Shown piece after piece: positions 57,704 to 64,000 of a stretch of 64,000 nt of DNA. The DNA comes from Maritimibacter sp. DP1N21-5 (GTDB lineage: Bacteria > Pseudomonadota > Alphaproteobacteria > Rhodobacterales > Rhodobacteraceae). The position numbers were made by a program, and so were the translations under genes. The notes beneath the pieces are model-generated. The model had not been told where the DNA came from. It saw nothing but the letters and a program-made list of their open reading frames with translations, and made no database searches. Position 1 is the first letter of the stretch. Each line of letters begins with the position of its first letter. Where the stretch lies: positions 1,054,001-1,118,000 of the forward strand of contig NZ_JAHUZF010000006.1 in the NCBI RefSeq assembly GCF_019218295.1, given 5' to 3'.

Positions 57704-58051
57704 GGCTGTGGGCAGGTTGCCAAGACGACTGTTTTTTCAGGCGCTTCGCGGCCTGTCCTGCCCGTTTGGGTGAGATCAGGGGCGAAGCATCGAAGCTTCG
57801 AAAGGATATGTCCCTCGGGTCACAGTCGGGGGCGGATGTTCGATTTGGTCGCGAATCGCACAGTAATCCGGCGGCGATGTCACCACATGTATTGGGGATG
57901 TACCGTTTCGGACACCAGATATGGTGGAAACCCGGACCGCCATTTTGGGGGAGGATTCGACGCGCGAAGCGGAGGGACAAGACCGGAGCCTGCAACCGCA
58001 CCGCGCCGTAGGGTTACGCGCAGGCGGTGCGACGATGACGAAATAAGGAGA

Positions 58052-58128
58052 TGGTCGGGGCGGCGAGATTCGAACTCACGACCTACTGTACCCAAAACAG
58101 TCGCGCTACCAGGCTGCGCTACGCCCCG
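58052..58128 (-). tRNA. tRNA-Pro (anticodon TGG)
   Basis: The 77-nt gene folds as a full cloverleaf. Acceptor 5' arm CGGGGCG (58128-58122) pairs with CGCCCCG, and A plus CCA are encoded at the 3' end (58055-58052). The anticodon stem ACTGT/ACAGT encloses TTTGGGT, giving anticodon TGG for Pro. The T-loop GTTCGAATC is present. Confidence 0.95.
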
Positions 58129-58169
58129 ACGAGCGCCTCAATAACGAGACGCCGGGAAAAGGGAAAGAC

Positions 58170-58688
58170 CTATTGGGCGTCCCCTTGATCGGCGCAGGAC
58201 CATTGGGCCGTGTCGCCGAAGGCCGGGTGGCGCATTTCGTCGCCGGCCTTGATCCCAATGGCACCGGCGAGACCGCCCTTGATCTCGAGCACGGCAAGGA
58301 TCTCGTCCCCGCCCCGGATCGGGCTAAGGTCGCCTGGCACGGCATTGGCGTGCACGCTGTCGATCACGCCGTCTGGTCCGACGAAGATCATGTCCAAAGG
58401 AATGAGCGTGTTCTTCATCCAGAACGACGCTGGACCCGGTGCAGGATAGACGAAGAGCATCCCCTGACCCGAGGGCAGGCTTTCGCGGAACATGAGCCCC
58501 TGTGCCCGCTCGGCATCGTCGTCGGCGATTTCCACCGAGAAGCGAGCACTGCCGAAGTCGCCGCGAATGTCCACCTGGGACGGAGCGCATTGGGCGAGCG
58601 CCACGCTCGCCCCGCCGAGCGTCAGCACGGCAGCCCCGATGAAGCTGGCAATCGGCCCTGCCGAGCGGTTCCTCTTTGCGATCTGCAC
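58170..58688 (-). CDS. DUF192-family secreted protein
   Basis: The 172-residue protein starts at GTG 58688, four bases after the upstream stop, with AAGGAT upstream. An N-terminal signal peptide (IASFIGAAVLTLGGASVALA) precedes the DUF192 core: VEIADDDAERAQGLMFRESLPSGQGMLFVYPAPGPASFWMKNTLIPLDMIFVGPDGVI. DUF192 proteins are small periplasmic or secreted proteins of unknown function. It is in one operon with a double cold-shock-domain gene. Confidence 0.85.
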   Translation of the reverse strand: MQIAKRNRSAGPIASFIGAAVLTLGGASVALAQCAPSQVDIRGDFGSARFSVEIADDDAERAQGLMFRESLPSGQGMLFVYPAPGPASFWMKNTLIPLDMIFVGPDGVIDSVHANAVPGDLSPIRGGDEILAVLEIKGGLAGAIGIKAGDEMRHPAFGDTAQWSCADQGDAQ

Positions 58689-58692
58689 GCGC

Positions 58693-59235
58693 CTATCCTT
58701 CGCCCGTTCCTTCGTCGAGCGCCGCATCCCACGGCGTGACGAGAAGTGCCATACGTCCACGTTCTCCCATCGCGGCCCGAAGACCGATGGCCTCGCCCGG
58801 TTCCAGGTCGGCAAGGCCGGAGCGACGCAGCACCTCGATATGAATGAAGACATCGTCGGGCTTGCCGAAGACGTTGGCGAAGCCGAAGCCCTTGCCCTTG
58901 TCGAACCATTTCACGCGCGCAGGCTCGAGCGGATCGGCCCGCGAGAGGTCGAGGTCTTCGTGAAAGGTGGAAAGGTTCTCTTCGAGCGGGGTCGGCGCGG
59001 AGATGGAGAGGACCTCGATTGCCTGCATGCCGCGTGGCGTTCTTTGAACCACGACTTCGATCCCGGCGCGGTCCGCGACGGACCCCTGACCGAAATTGCG
59101 AAGCACATTCGCATGCAGGAGAACGTCCGGCCCCCCTGTCTCGGATACCACAAAGCCAAAGCCCTTTGCGGGATCAAACCACTTAACAAACCCGCGGAGG
59201 ACCTCCCTTTCCATCCGTGTCTCGTCATCATTCAT
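58693..59235 (-). CDS. Double cold-shock-domain protein
   Basis: The 180-residue protein has two CSDs. The first has VKWFDPAKGFGFVVSETGGPDVLLHANVL and the second VKWFDKGKGFGFANVFGKPDDVFIHIEVL, both with RNP1-type KGFGF and FIH/LLH RNP2-type motifs, linked by a Pro-rich spacer of about 25 residues. It binds single-stranded RNA or DNA. Double-CSD proteins are common in alphaproteobacteria and often act in stationary phase. The start is ATG 59235. Confidence 0.92.
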   Translation of the reverse strand: MNDDETRMEREVLRGFVKWFDPAKGFGFVVSETGGPDVLLHANVLRNFGQGSVADRAGIEVVVQRTPRGMQAIEVLSISAPTPLEENLSTFHEDLDLSRADPLEPARVKWFDKGKGFGFANVFGKPDDVFIHIEVLRRSGLADLEPGEAIGLRAAMGERGRMALLVTPWDAALDEGTGEG

Positions 59236-59345
59236 CCGAACACCTGCAATGTTCGCATCCCATCCCTATGTGTCTCATTGTACGCAGTGGAACAAGCTCT
59301 GGTTTAGGCGCGACGCGGTGATTTGTAAAAAGGATAATGGACAAC

Positions 59346-59951
59346 TCAGGGATGCAAGCGCGTGATTTTCCAAGAAGTTTCACCCGCCGCGCGGGTCCAG
59401 CGGAAGCGGTCGTGCAACCTGAAGGCGCCGTCGGCCCAGAATTCGATCTCGGTCGGGGCGATGGCGAAGCCCCCCCAGAACGGCGGCCTGTGCGGCGCGG
59501 TGCCATGCTGTGCCGTGACGCGGGCGACCTTGGCCATAAGGGCCGCGCGGCTTTCGAGCGGGGCGCTCTGATCGCTGGCCCAGGCACCCAGGCGCGATTT
59601 GAGTGAACGCGATGCAAAATAGGAATCCGCCTCGGGACCGTCGAGCTTCGTCACCGCCCCGCGAACCCGGATCTGCCGACGCAGAGATTTCCAGTGCATG
59701 ACGAAGGCCGCCTGCCCGTTGCCCGCGATTTCCTGCCCCTTGCGGGAGCCGTAGTTGGTGAAAAACACGAAATCCTCGGCCCGAATCTCTTTCAGAAGCA
59801 CCATTCGGACATTGGGCAAGCCGGTCGAATCGACCGTGGCCAGGGCGATGGCATTTGGGTCGTTCGGTTCGCTGGCCTCGGCCTCGGCCAGCCAGGCGCG
59901 CGCGATGGCGAAGGGGTCCTCGCCCGCGAAAATCCCGCTTCGGTCACTCAT
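59346..59951 (-). CDS. pdxH: Pyridoxamine 5'-phosphate oxidase
   Basis: The 201-residue protein has the PdxH layout: N-terminal [21 protein letters not shown] (FMN/PLP site), [34 protein letters not shown] (FMN binding), and C-terminal [27 protein letters not shown], with the conserved R and W. It oxidises PNP and PMP to PLP using FMN and O2. ATG 59951; it reads away from fabI, 128 bp apart. Confidence 0.95.
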   Translation of the reverse strand: MSDRSGIFAGEDPFAIARAWLAEAEASEPNDPNAIALATVDSTGLPNVRMVLLKEIRAEDFVFFTNYGSRKGQEIAGNGQAAFVMHWKSLRRQIRVRGAVTKLDGPEADSYFASRSLKSRLGAWASDQSAPLESRAALMAKVARVTAQHGTAPHRPPFWGGFAIAPTEIEFWADGAFRLHDRFRWTRAAGETSWKITRLHP

Positions 59952-60079
59952 ACCCTGCCCTCATTCATCCTTGGACCACTGCCCATCCCTTCGGCACCGC
60001 GCCTGTCACGCAGGCTTGAAGCCGCCACTGCAATCTCATAAACCCGGTTAAACCAGAACAAAGGGACGGGGAACAGGCC

Positions 60080-60904
60080 ATGTCAGGCGGATTGATGAGC
60101 GGCAAGCGCGGGCTGATCATGGGCCTTGCGAACGACAAGTCGATCGCATGGGGGATCGCCAAGGCGTTGCACGACGCGGGCGCCGAACTTGCCTTTTCCT
60201 ATCAGGGCGAGGCGATGAAGAAGCGGGTCCTGCCGCTCGCCCAGCAGCTTGGATCGACCTTCGTCGTGGATTGCGACGTATCGGACGGCGCTTCGATCGA
60301 CGCGCTCTTCGACGAGTTGTCGAAGGCCTGGGGCAAGATCGACTTCCTAGTTCACGCCATCGGATTCTCGGACAAGAGCGAGCTGCGCGGTCGCTACATC
60401 GACACCAGCCGCGACAACTTCCGCACGACGATGGATATCTCGGTGTTCTCCTTCACGGCCGTCGCCCGCCGCGCCGCCGCGATGATGCCCGAGGGCGGCG
60501 CGCTTCTGACGCTGACCTATTACGGCGCCGAACAGGTCATGCCGCATTACAACGTCATGGGCGTCGCGAAAGCCGCGCTCGAGGCGAGCGTGCGCTACAT
60601 GGCCGAGGACCTTGGTAAGGACGGCATCCGCGTGAACGCGATTTCGGCCGGACCGATCAAGACGCTGGCCGCCTCCGGCATCGGCGACTTCCGCTATATC
60701 TTGAAGTGGAACGAGATGAACTCGCCGCTGCGCCGCAACGTGACCATCGACGACGTGGGCAAGTCGGCGCTCTACCTCCTGTCCGATCTTGGCTCGGGCG
60801 TGACCGGCGAAACGCATCACGTGGACGCGGGCTATCACGTGGTCGGGATGAAAGCGGTGGACGCGCCGGACATCGACACCACCACCGGGAGAAAAGCGGA
60901 ATGA
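60080..60904 (+). CDS. fabI: Enoyl-[acyl-carrier-protein] reductase (NADH)
   Basis: The 274-residue SDR starts at ATG 60080. It has the FabI-type cofactor segment [34 protein letters not shown], and catalytic Tyr157 and Lys164 in [22 protein letters not shown] (Tyr-x6-Lys). It does the last step of each fatty-acid elongation cycle and is the classic triclosan target. Its stop overlaps gpt. Confidence 0.96.
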   Translation: MSGGLMSGKRGLIMGLANDKSIAWGIAKALHDAGAELAFSYQGEAMKKRVLPLAQQLGSTFVVDCDVSDGASIDALFDELSKAWGKIDFLVHAIGFSDKSELRGRYIDTSRDNFRTTMDISVFSFTAVARRAAAMMPEGGALLTLTYYGAEQVMPHYNVMGVAKAALEASVRYMAEDLGKDGIRVNAISAGPIKTLAASGIGDFRYILKWNEMNSPLRRNVTIDDVGKSALYLLSDLGSGVTGETHHVDAGYHVVGMKAVDAPDIDTTTGRKAE

Positions 60905-61404
60905 ACGACAACCGCCTGCCCCACGAGAAAGGCTTCCACGTCAGCTGGGACCAGATCCATCGTGACAGCCGGGCGCTTGCCTGGCGTCTTTCGGACATCA
61001 CGCCGCCTGATGGCTGGCGCGCCGTTGTGGCGATCACGCGCGGCGGTCTCGCCCCGGCCATGATCATCGCGCGAGAGCTCGACATCCGGACCGTCGATAC
61101 GATCAGCGTGAAGAGCTACAACCATCAGACACAAAGCGCTCCCATCGTCATCAAGTCGCCCGACATGGAGGTGATCGGCGAAGGGGACGGCGTGCTCGTC
61201 ATCGACGACCTCGTGGACACAGGCAAGACGCTCGAAGTGGTGCGCAACCTCATGCCCAAGGCGCATTTCGCGACCGTCTATGCCAAGCCAATGGGCAAAC
61301 CGATGGTGGAGAGTTACATCACCGAGGTGAGCCAGGACACCTGGATCTTCTTCCCGTGGGACATGGCGCTTCAGTATGTGGAGCCCTACCGGGGCAAGGA
61401 CTGA
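60901..61404 (+). CDS. gpt: Xanthine phosphoribosyltransferase
   Basis: The 167-residue protein starts at ATG 60901, sharing ATGA with fabI. The PRPP-binding motif is [18 protein letters not shown]-terminal [23 protein letters not shown] and the late [12 protein letters not shown] segment are Gpt-like, and the length fits. It salvages guanine and xanthine. An NCS2 permease of the purine type is encoded at 46.6 kb in the same window. Confidence 0.93.
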   Translation: MNDNRLPHEKGFHVSWDQIHRDSRALAWRLSDITPPDGWRAVVAITRGGLAPAMIIARELDIRTVDTISVKSYNHQTQSAPIVIKSPDMEVIGEGDGVLVIDDLVDTGKTLEVVRNLMPKAHFATVYAKPMGKPMVESYITEVSQDTWIFFPWDMALQYVEPYRGKD

Positions 61405-61425
61405 GGTCGCCCACTTACGGTGAAG

Positions 61426-61448
61426 AACGGCCCCTGCGCGGGGCCGTT
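61426..61448. terminator. Hairpin between gpt and the gamma-carbonic anhydrase gene
   Basis: AACGGCCCC-TGCGC-GGGGCCGTT forms a 9-bp stem flanked by short A/T tracts. It lies 21 bp past gpt and 6 bp from the end of the minus-strand gene, so it can serve both. Confidence 0.75.
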
Positions 61449-61454
61449 GTCATC

Positions 61455-61976
61455 TCAGCGGATCTGGACGAGCCCTGCCCGGAAGCGCCGCATGTTGGCC
61501 TGATAATGCTCGGCCGACTGGATGAGACCGGCCTTGGCGGCATCGTCCAGTTCGCGCACGACCTTGCCGGGGGCGCCCATCACGAGCGACCCGTCGGGGA
61601 TCACCTTGCCCTCGGTCACAAGCGCGCCGGCGCCGATGAGACAGCCTTTGCCGATCACCGCCCCGTTGAGGACCGTGGCCCCCATGCCGATGAGCGAGCC
61701 GTCGCCCACGGTGCAGCCGTGCAGCATCACCTTGTGCCCGATGGTCACGTTTTCGCCGAGCGTGAGCGGCGAGCCGGGATCGGTGTGAAAGACGCAGTTC
61801 TCCTGCACGTTGGTCCCGGCCCCGATCAGGATCGGCTCGTTGTCGCCCCGGATGGTGCAGCCGAACCAGACCGACGATCCCGGCTCCATCGTCACGTCGC
61901 CGATGACATTGGCGTCGGGCGCGACCCAGGTGTCTTCGGCGATCACGGGTTCGATCCCGTCGAGTGCATAGATCAT
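61455..61976 (-). CDS. Gamma-class carbonic anhydrase-like hexapeptide-repeat protein
   Basis: The 173-residue left-handed beta-helix protein has many hexapeptide repeats ([18 protein letters not shown]). It has the metal-histidine pattern [10 protein letters not shown] and [11 protein letters not shown], three histidines as in gamma carbonic anhydrases. The catalytic loop Glu of archaeal Cam is not obvious, so it may act as a non-catalytic scaffold, as in YrdA or the complex I subunits. Its ATG overlaps the gmk stop (ATGA). Confidence 0.88.
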   Translation of the reverse strand: MIYALDGIEPVIAEDTWVAPDANVIGDVTMEPGSSVWFGCTIRGDNEPILIGAGTNVQENCVFHTDPGSPLTLGENVTIGHKVMLHGCTVGDGSLIGMGATVLNGAVIGKGCLIGAGALVTEGKVIPDGSLVMGAPGKVVRELDDAAKAGLIQSAEHYQANMRRFRAGLVQIR

Positions 61977-62614
61977 GCTTCGGCCTCCTCGAATTCTTCC
62001 TGAAGCTGGCGGATGAAAGGTGAAAGATTGGGCTGCTGAACGAGCCGCAGACGTTCGCCGCTGACGATGGTCTTGAGCTTCTCGAAGGTGGTTTCGAGAT
62101 CGTCGTTGACGAGGACGTAATCGTAGCCGTCCCAGTGGGAAATTTCGTCCCAGCTTTTCTTCATGCGGTCCCGGATCACCTCGGGCGCGTCCTGGCCGCG
62201 TTCGACGAGCCGGCGGCGCAATTCCTTTATCGACGGCGGCAGGATGAAGATCGACAGCACGTGGTCGCGCAGCGCCGAGTGTTTGACCTGAACCGCGCCC
62301 TGCCAGTCGATGTCGAAAAGCACGTCATGCCCGGCCTCGATCGCCGCGCGGACGGGGCCTTCGGGCGAGCCGTAGAAGTTGCCGAACACATGGGCGTGCT
62401 CGAGCATCTTGCCGTTCTTCACCATGTCGCGGAACGCGGCTTCGTCCATGAAATGGTAATGGGTTCCGTCGATTTCCCCCTCGCGCGGCTTGCGCGTGGT
62501 GGCGGAGACCGAGAAGGTCAGCGACGGGTCCCAGCCCATGAGCTTCTTCGCCAGCGTGGACTTCCCCGCGCCCGAAGGCGACGAAAGAATGATCAGAAGG
62601 CCGCGTCGGGTCAT
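61973..62614 (-). CDS. gmk: Guanylate kinase
   Basis: The 213-residue protein starts at ATG 62614. The P-loop is [15 protein letters not shown]; the GMP-binding region is [23 protein letters not shown] and [14 protein letters not shown], and [11 protein letters not shown] is also present. It phosphorylates GMP/dGMP to GDP/dGDP. It is downstream of yicC in the common yicC-gmk pair; guaB in this window is upstream in the same pathway. Confidence 0.97.
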   Translation of the reverse strand: MTRRGLLIILSSPSGAGKSTLAKKLMGWDPSLTFSVSATTRKPREGEIDGTHYHFMDEAAFRDMVKNGKMLEHAHVFGNFYGSPEGPVRAAIEAGHDVLFDIDWQGAVQVKHSALRDHVLSIFILPPSIKELRRRLVERGQDAPEVIRDRMKKSWDEISHWDGYDYVLVNDDLETTFEKLKTIVSGERLRLVQQPNLSPFIRQLQEEFEEAEA

Positions 62615-62624
62615 GGTCGTCGCC

Positions 62625-63515
62625 TCACTCAATGTTCTGCACCTGCTCGCGCATCTGGTCGATGGTCGCCTTGAGGTCAAGACCGATCCGGGTCAATGCC
62701 TGGAACCCGGCCTTGGAGCAAAGGGTGTTGGCCTCGCGGTTGAATTCCTGCATCAGGAAGTCGAGCTTGCGGCCCGAGGGCTCCGGTGCGGCGAGGAGGC
62801 TGCGCGCCTGCGCCACATGGGCGGTCAGGCGGTCGAGTTCCTCGCGCACGTCGGATTTCACCGCGATGAGCGCGAGTTCCTGTGCGACCCTGTCGGGGTC
62901 CGCAACCTCGGTGTTCTCCATCACGCGGGCAAGCGCCGTGCGCAGGGTCTCGGCCTGCTGGTCCCGCCGTGCGTCCGCTTCGGTCACGGCTTCGGCGACG
63001 AGAGTTTCGAGCGCGGCGAGCTGCCCCTCGATGATTCTCGCCAGCTCGGCGCCCTCATGGGCGCGCATACGGTCGAAATCCGCCACAAGCCCGGGAAGCT
63101 CGGACGAGAGCCGGGCGAGAAGATCCGTCGTGTCGTCCTGCACCGGGGCCGCATCCAGAACGCCGCGCATGCCGGTCACCTGCACCGCAGTGGCGGGCGT
63201 CAGCGTCACGCCGCGCAGTTTTGCCGCGGCCTCGACCTCGGCCAAGAGGGAAAGTGCCTGATCGAGCGCGGCATCGTTGAGCCGGGCGCCGCCCTCCTCC
63301 ATGTCGCGGGTGATCTTCAGGGACACGCTGACGTTGCCACGTGCAATCCGTTCGGACACCGCTTTGCGGATCGCGGGTTCCAGCCCCTCGATCCAGTCCG
63401 GCACGCGCATCCGGATATCGAGCCCCCGGGCATTGACCGACCGCATGTCCCAGGTCCATGTCCATGGAGCCAGCGCGCCCTTGGCGGCCGCGAAACCGGT
63501 CATGCTCTTCGTCAT
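62625..63515 (-). CDS. yicC: YicC-family endoribonuclease
   Basis: The 296-residue protein starts at ATG 63515 with AGGGG upstream. The N-terminal MTGFAAAKG and [43 protein letters not shown] match YicC, and the C-terminal DUF1732 reads [22 protein letters not shown]. YicC has been shown to be an RNase that degrades some small RNAs in E. coli. It lies 10 bp upstream of gmk. Confidence 0.93.
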   Translation of the reverse strand: MTKSMTGFAAAKGALAPWTWTWDMRSVNARGLDIRMRVPDWIEGLEPAIRKAVSERIARGNVSVSLKITRDMEEGGARLNDAALDQALSLLAEVEAAAKLRGVTLTPATAVQVTGMRGVLDAAPVQDDTTDLLARLSSELPGLVADFDRMRAHEGAELARIIEGQLAALETLVAEAVTEADARRDQQAETLRTALARVMENTEVADPDRVAQELALIAVKSDVREELDRLTAHVAQARSLLAAPEPSGRKLDFLMQEFNREANTLCSKAGFQALTRIGLDLKATIDQMREQVQNIE

Positions 63516-63569
63516 ACGCGTTAACCCCTCTTTTAGATATTGCCCCAATTCAGGCCGAAATGTGGCAGA

Positions 63570-63584
63570 TTAAGGCATCGGTAA
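63570..63584. promoter_or_regulatory. CtrA-like site in the yicC/PAS-gene divergent region
   Basis: TTAA-GGCATCG-GTAA matches the CtrA full site at seven of eight bases. It lies 87 bp upstream of the plus-strand PAS gene; a second TTAA occurs at 63602-63605. One-mismatch matches of this kind also occur by chance. Confidence 0.3.
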
Positions 63585-63671
63585 GGAACGCCGACAACTC
63601 GTTAACACCCGACCCATCCCGGAGCAACGCGAAGGGTGCGGCGCAATCGGCGACGACGGAGGACCAGAGGG

Positions 63672-64000
63672 ATGAAGATCGAGATCACCGACGCATCGAA
63701 CGTCATCCCGCTTGCCGAGCGTCGCACCGAGGCACAATTCCCCTCGATCAGGCGGATCGAAAGCTATTGGGAGGGCCTGCGCGACGGACGCATGATGCCC
63801 GCCCGGGCCGAAATCGACCCGCGCGGCATCGCGGATGTGCTCGAGTTTGCCTTCGTGCTCGAAAAGGTCGCGCCGGGCATTGCCCGGATCCGGCTGGCTG
63901 GCATGCATCTGAACGACCTCATGGGCATGGAGGTGCGCGGCATGCCGATCACGGCGATGTTCCTGCCGGAAGCGCGCCGCGGGTTGCAGCATGTGCTGGA
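63672..64000 (+). CDS. PAS-domain protein, cut by window edge
   Basis: The gene starts at ATG 63672 with GAGG upstream and runs off the right edge, so only about 109 residues are seen. It reads as a PAS_5-like regulatory domain: the start MKIEITDASNVIPLAERR, then RIESYWEGLRDGRMMPARAEIDPRGIADVLEFAFVLEKV and GIARIRLAGMHLNDLMGMEVRGMPI. In alphaproteobacteria such small PAS proteins are common stand-alone regulators or sensors. The C-terminal part and ligand are unknown. Confidence 0.7.
   Translation, partial: MKIEITDASNVIPLAERRTEAQFPSIRRIESYWEGLRDGRMMPARAEIDPRGIADVLEFAFVLEKVAPGIARIRLAGMHLNDLMGMEVRGMPITAMFLPEARRGLQHVL

Larger units (their letters stand above)
57381..58051. other. Long upstream region of nrdJ
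   Basis: This 671-bp stretch has no gene I can support; a plus-strand frame at 57667-58011 has no recognisable content. It holds NrdR-type boxes (57567-57615), a short inverted repeat CTCGTG-AA-CACGAG (57519-57532), a perfect DnaA box TTATCCACA (57695-57703), and a second NrdR-like pair (57880-57895, 57912-57927). Base composition is less GC-rich at 57540-57720. It looks like a large control region for nrdJ, possibly with a distal promoter. Confidence 0.55.

Noticed and set aside
57667..58011. 114-codon plus-strand open frame upstream of tRNA-Pro
   Set aside because: No family resemblance or clear ribosome site, and it lies in a probable control region.

Overview
This 64 kb window looks like ordinary chromosome of an alphaproteobacterium of the Rhodobacteraceae (roseobacter/Rhodobacter group). 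The support is high GC, short intergenic gaps, frequent ATGA/TGATG stop-start overlaps, cckA just upstream of recA, Entner-Doudoroff edd-eda, a class II (B12-dependent) ribonucleotide reductase nrdJ, an EmrE-like pump, a DksA with a degenerate zinc finger, and small DUF2852 and DUF2927 genes typical of that family. No insertion sequence, prophage, integrase or CRISPR array was seen. One tRNA (Pro-UGG) is present and there is no rRNA.

Layout. 0.2-4 kb (minus): a chemotaxis module of a periplasmic PDC-like sensor, a transmembrane MCP and CheD. 4.1-5.1 kb: rplM-rpsI. 5.2-8.4 kb: an unrecognised protein, a SLAC1/TehA-type channel, a hotdog thioesterase and an enoyl-CoA hydratase. 8.5-11.3 kb: a class III aminotransferase overlapping a glutamine-synthetase-like ligase. 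11.4-17.7 kb (plus): icd, cutA, an EmrE-type pump, two YitT paralogues, an epoxide hydrolase-like enzyme and typA. 17.8-27.4 kb (minus): DUF1330 gene, alaS, recA, cckA, an RsmB-type rRNA methyltransferase and guaB. 27.5-29.4 kb: a flavin monooxygenase and dksA. 29.8-36.1 kb (plus): MoxR ATPase, an 0.84 kb gap, a DUF2927 lipoprotein, a 54-residue membrane protein, a VWA protein, a one-helix protein, a DedA protein and an M48 protease. 36.1-37.8 kb (minus): PIN protein and RlmI-type methyltransferase. 38-40.5 kb: edd-eda. 40.6-43.7 kb (minus): glnE and a coupled small gene. 43.8-48 kb (plus): YbaK/EbsC, DUF2852, RDD, bpt and an NCS2 permease. 48-49.9 kb (minus): phoX. 50.2-53.1 kb (plus): ilv leader peptide, ilvB, ilvN and a small membrane protein. 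53.3-57.4 kb (minus): nrdJ and a small downstream gene. 58-60 kb (minus): tRNA-Pro, DUF192, double cold-shock protein and pdxH. 60-61.4 kb: fabI-gpt. 61.4-63.5 kb (minus): yicC, gmk and a gamma-carbonic-anhydrase-like gene. The right edge cuts a PAS-domain gene.

The most interesting signals are regulatory. They are a complete ribosome-mediated attenuator before ilvB (leader peptide MKNLVVIVGHRRMGR, an antiterminator and a terminator); a perfect CtrA-type site TTAA-N7-TTAA before cckA; a perfect alphaproteobacterial LexA site GTTC-N7-GTTC plus a near-perfect CtrA site before recA; NrdR boxes 32 bp apart before nrdJ; a LacI-type operator before edd; and paired TGTGA-N7-TCACA palindromes before a DUF2852 gene. 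The best candidate for an undescribed system is the MoxR / DUF2927 lipoprotein / micro-membrane protein / VWA cluster. It contains a hairpin that would hide a start site and a large unexplained non-coding block.
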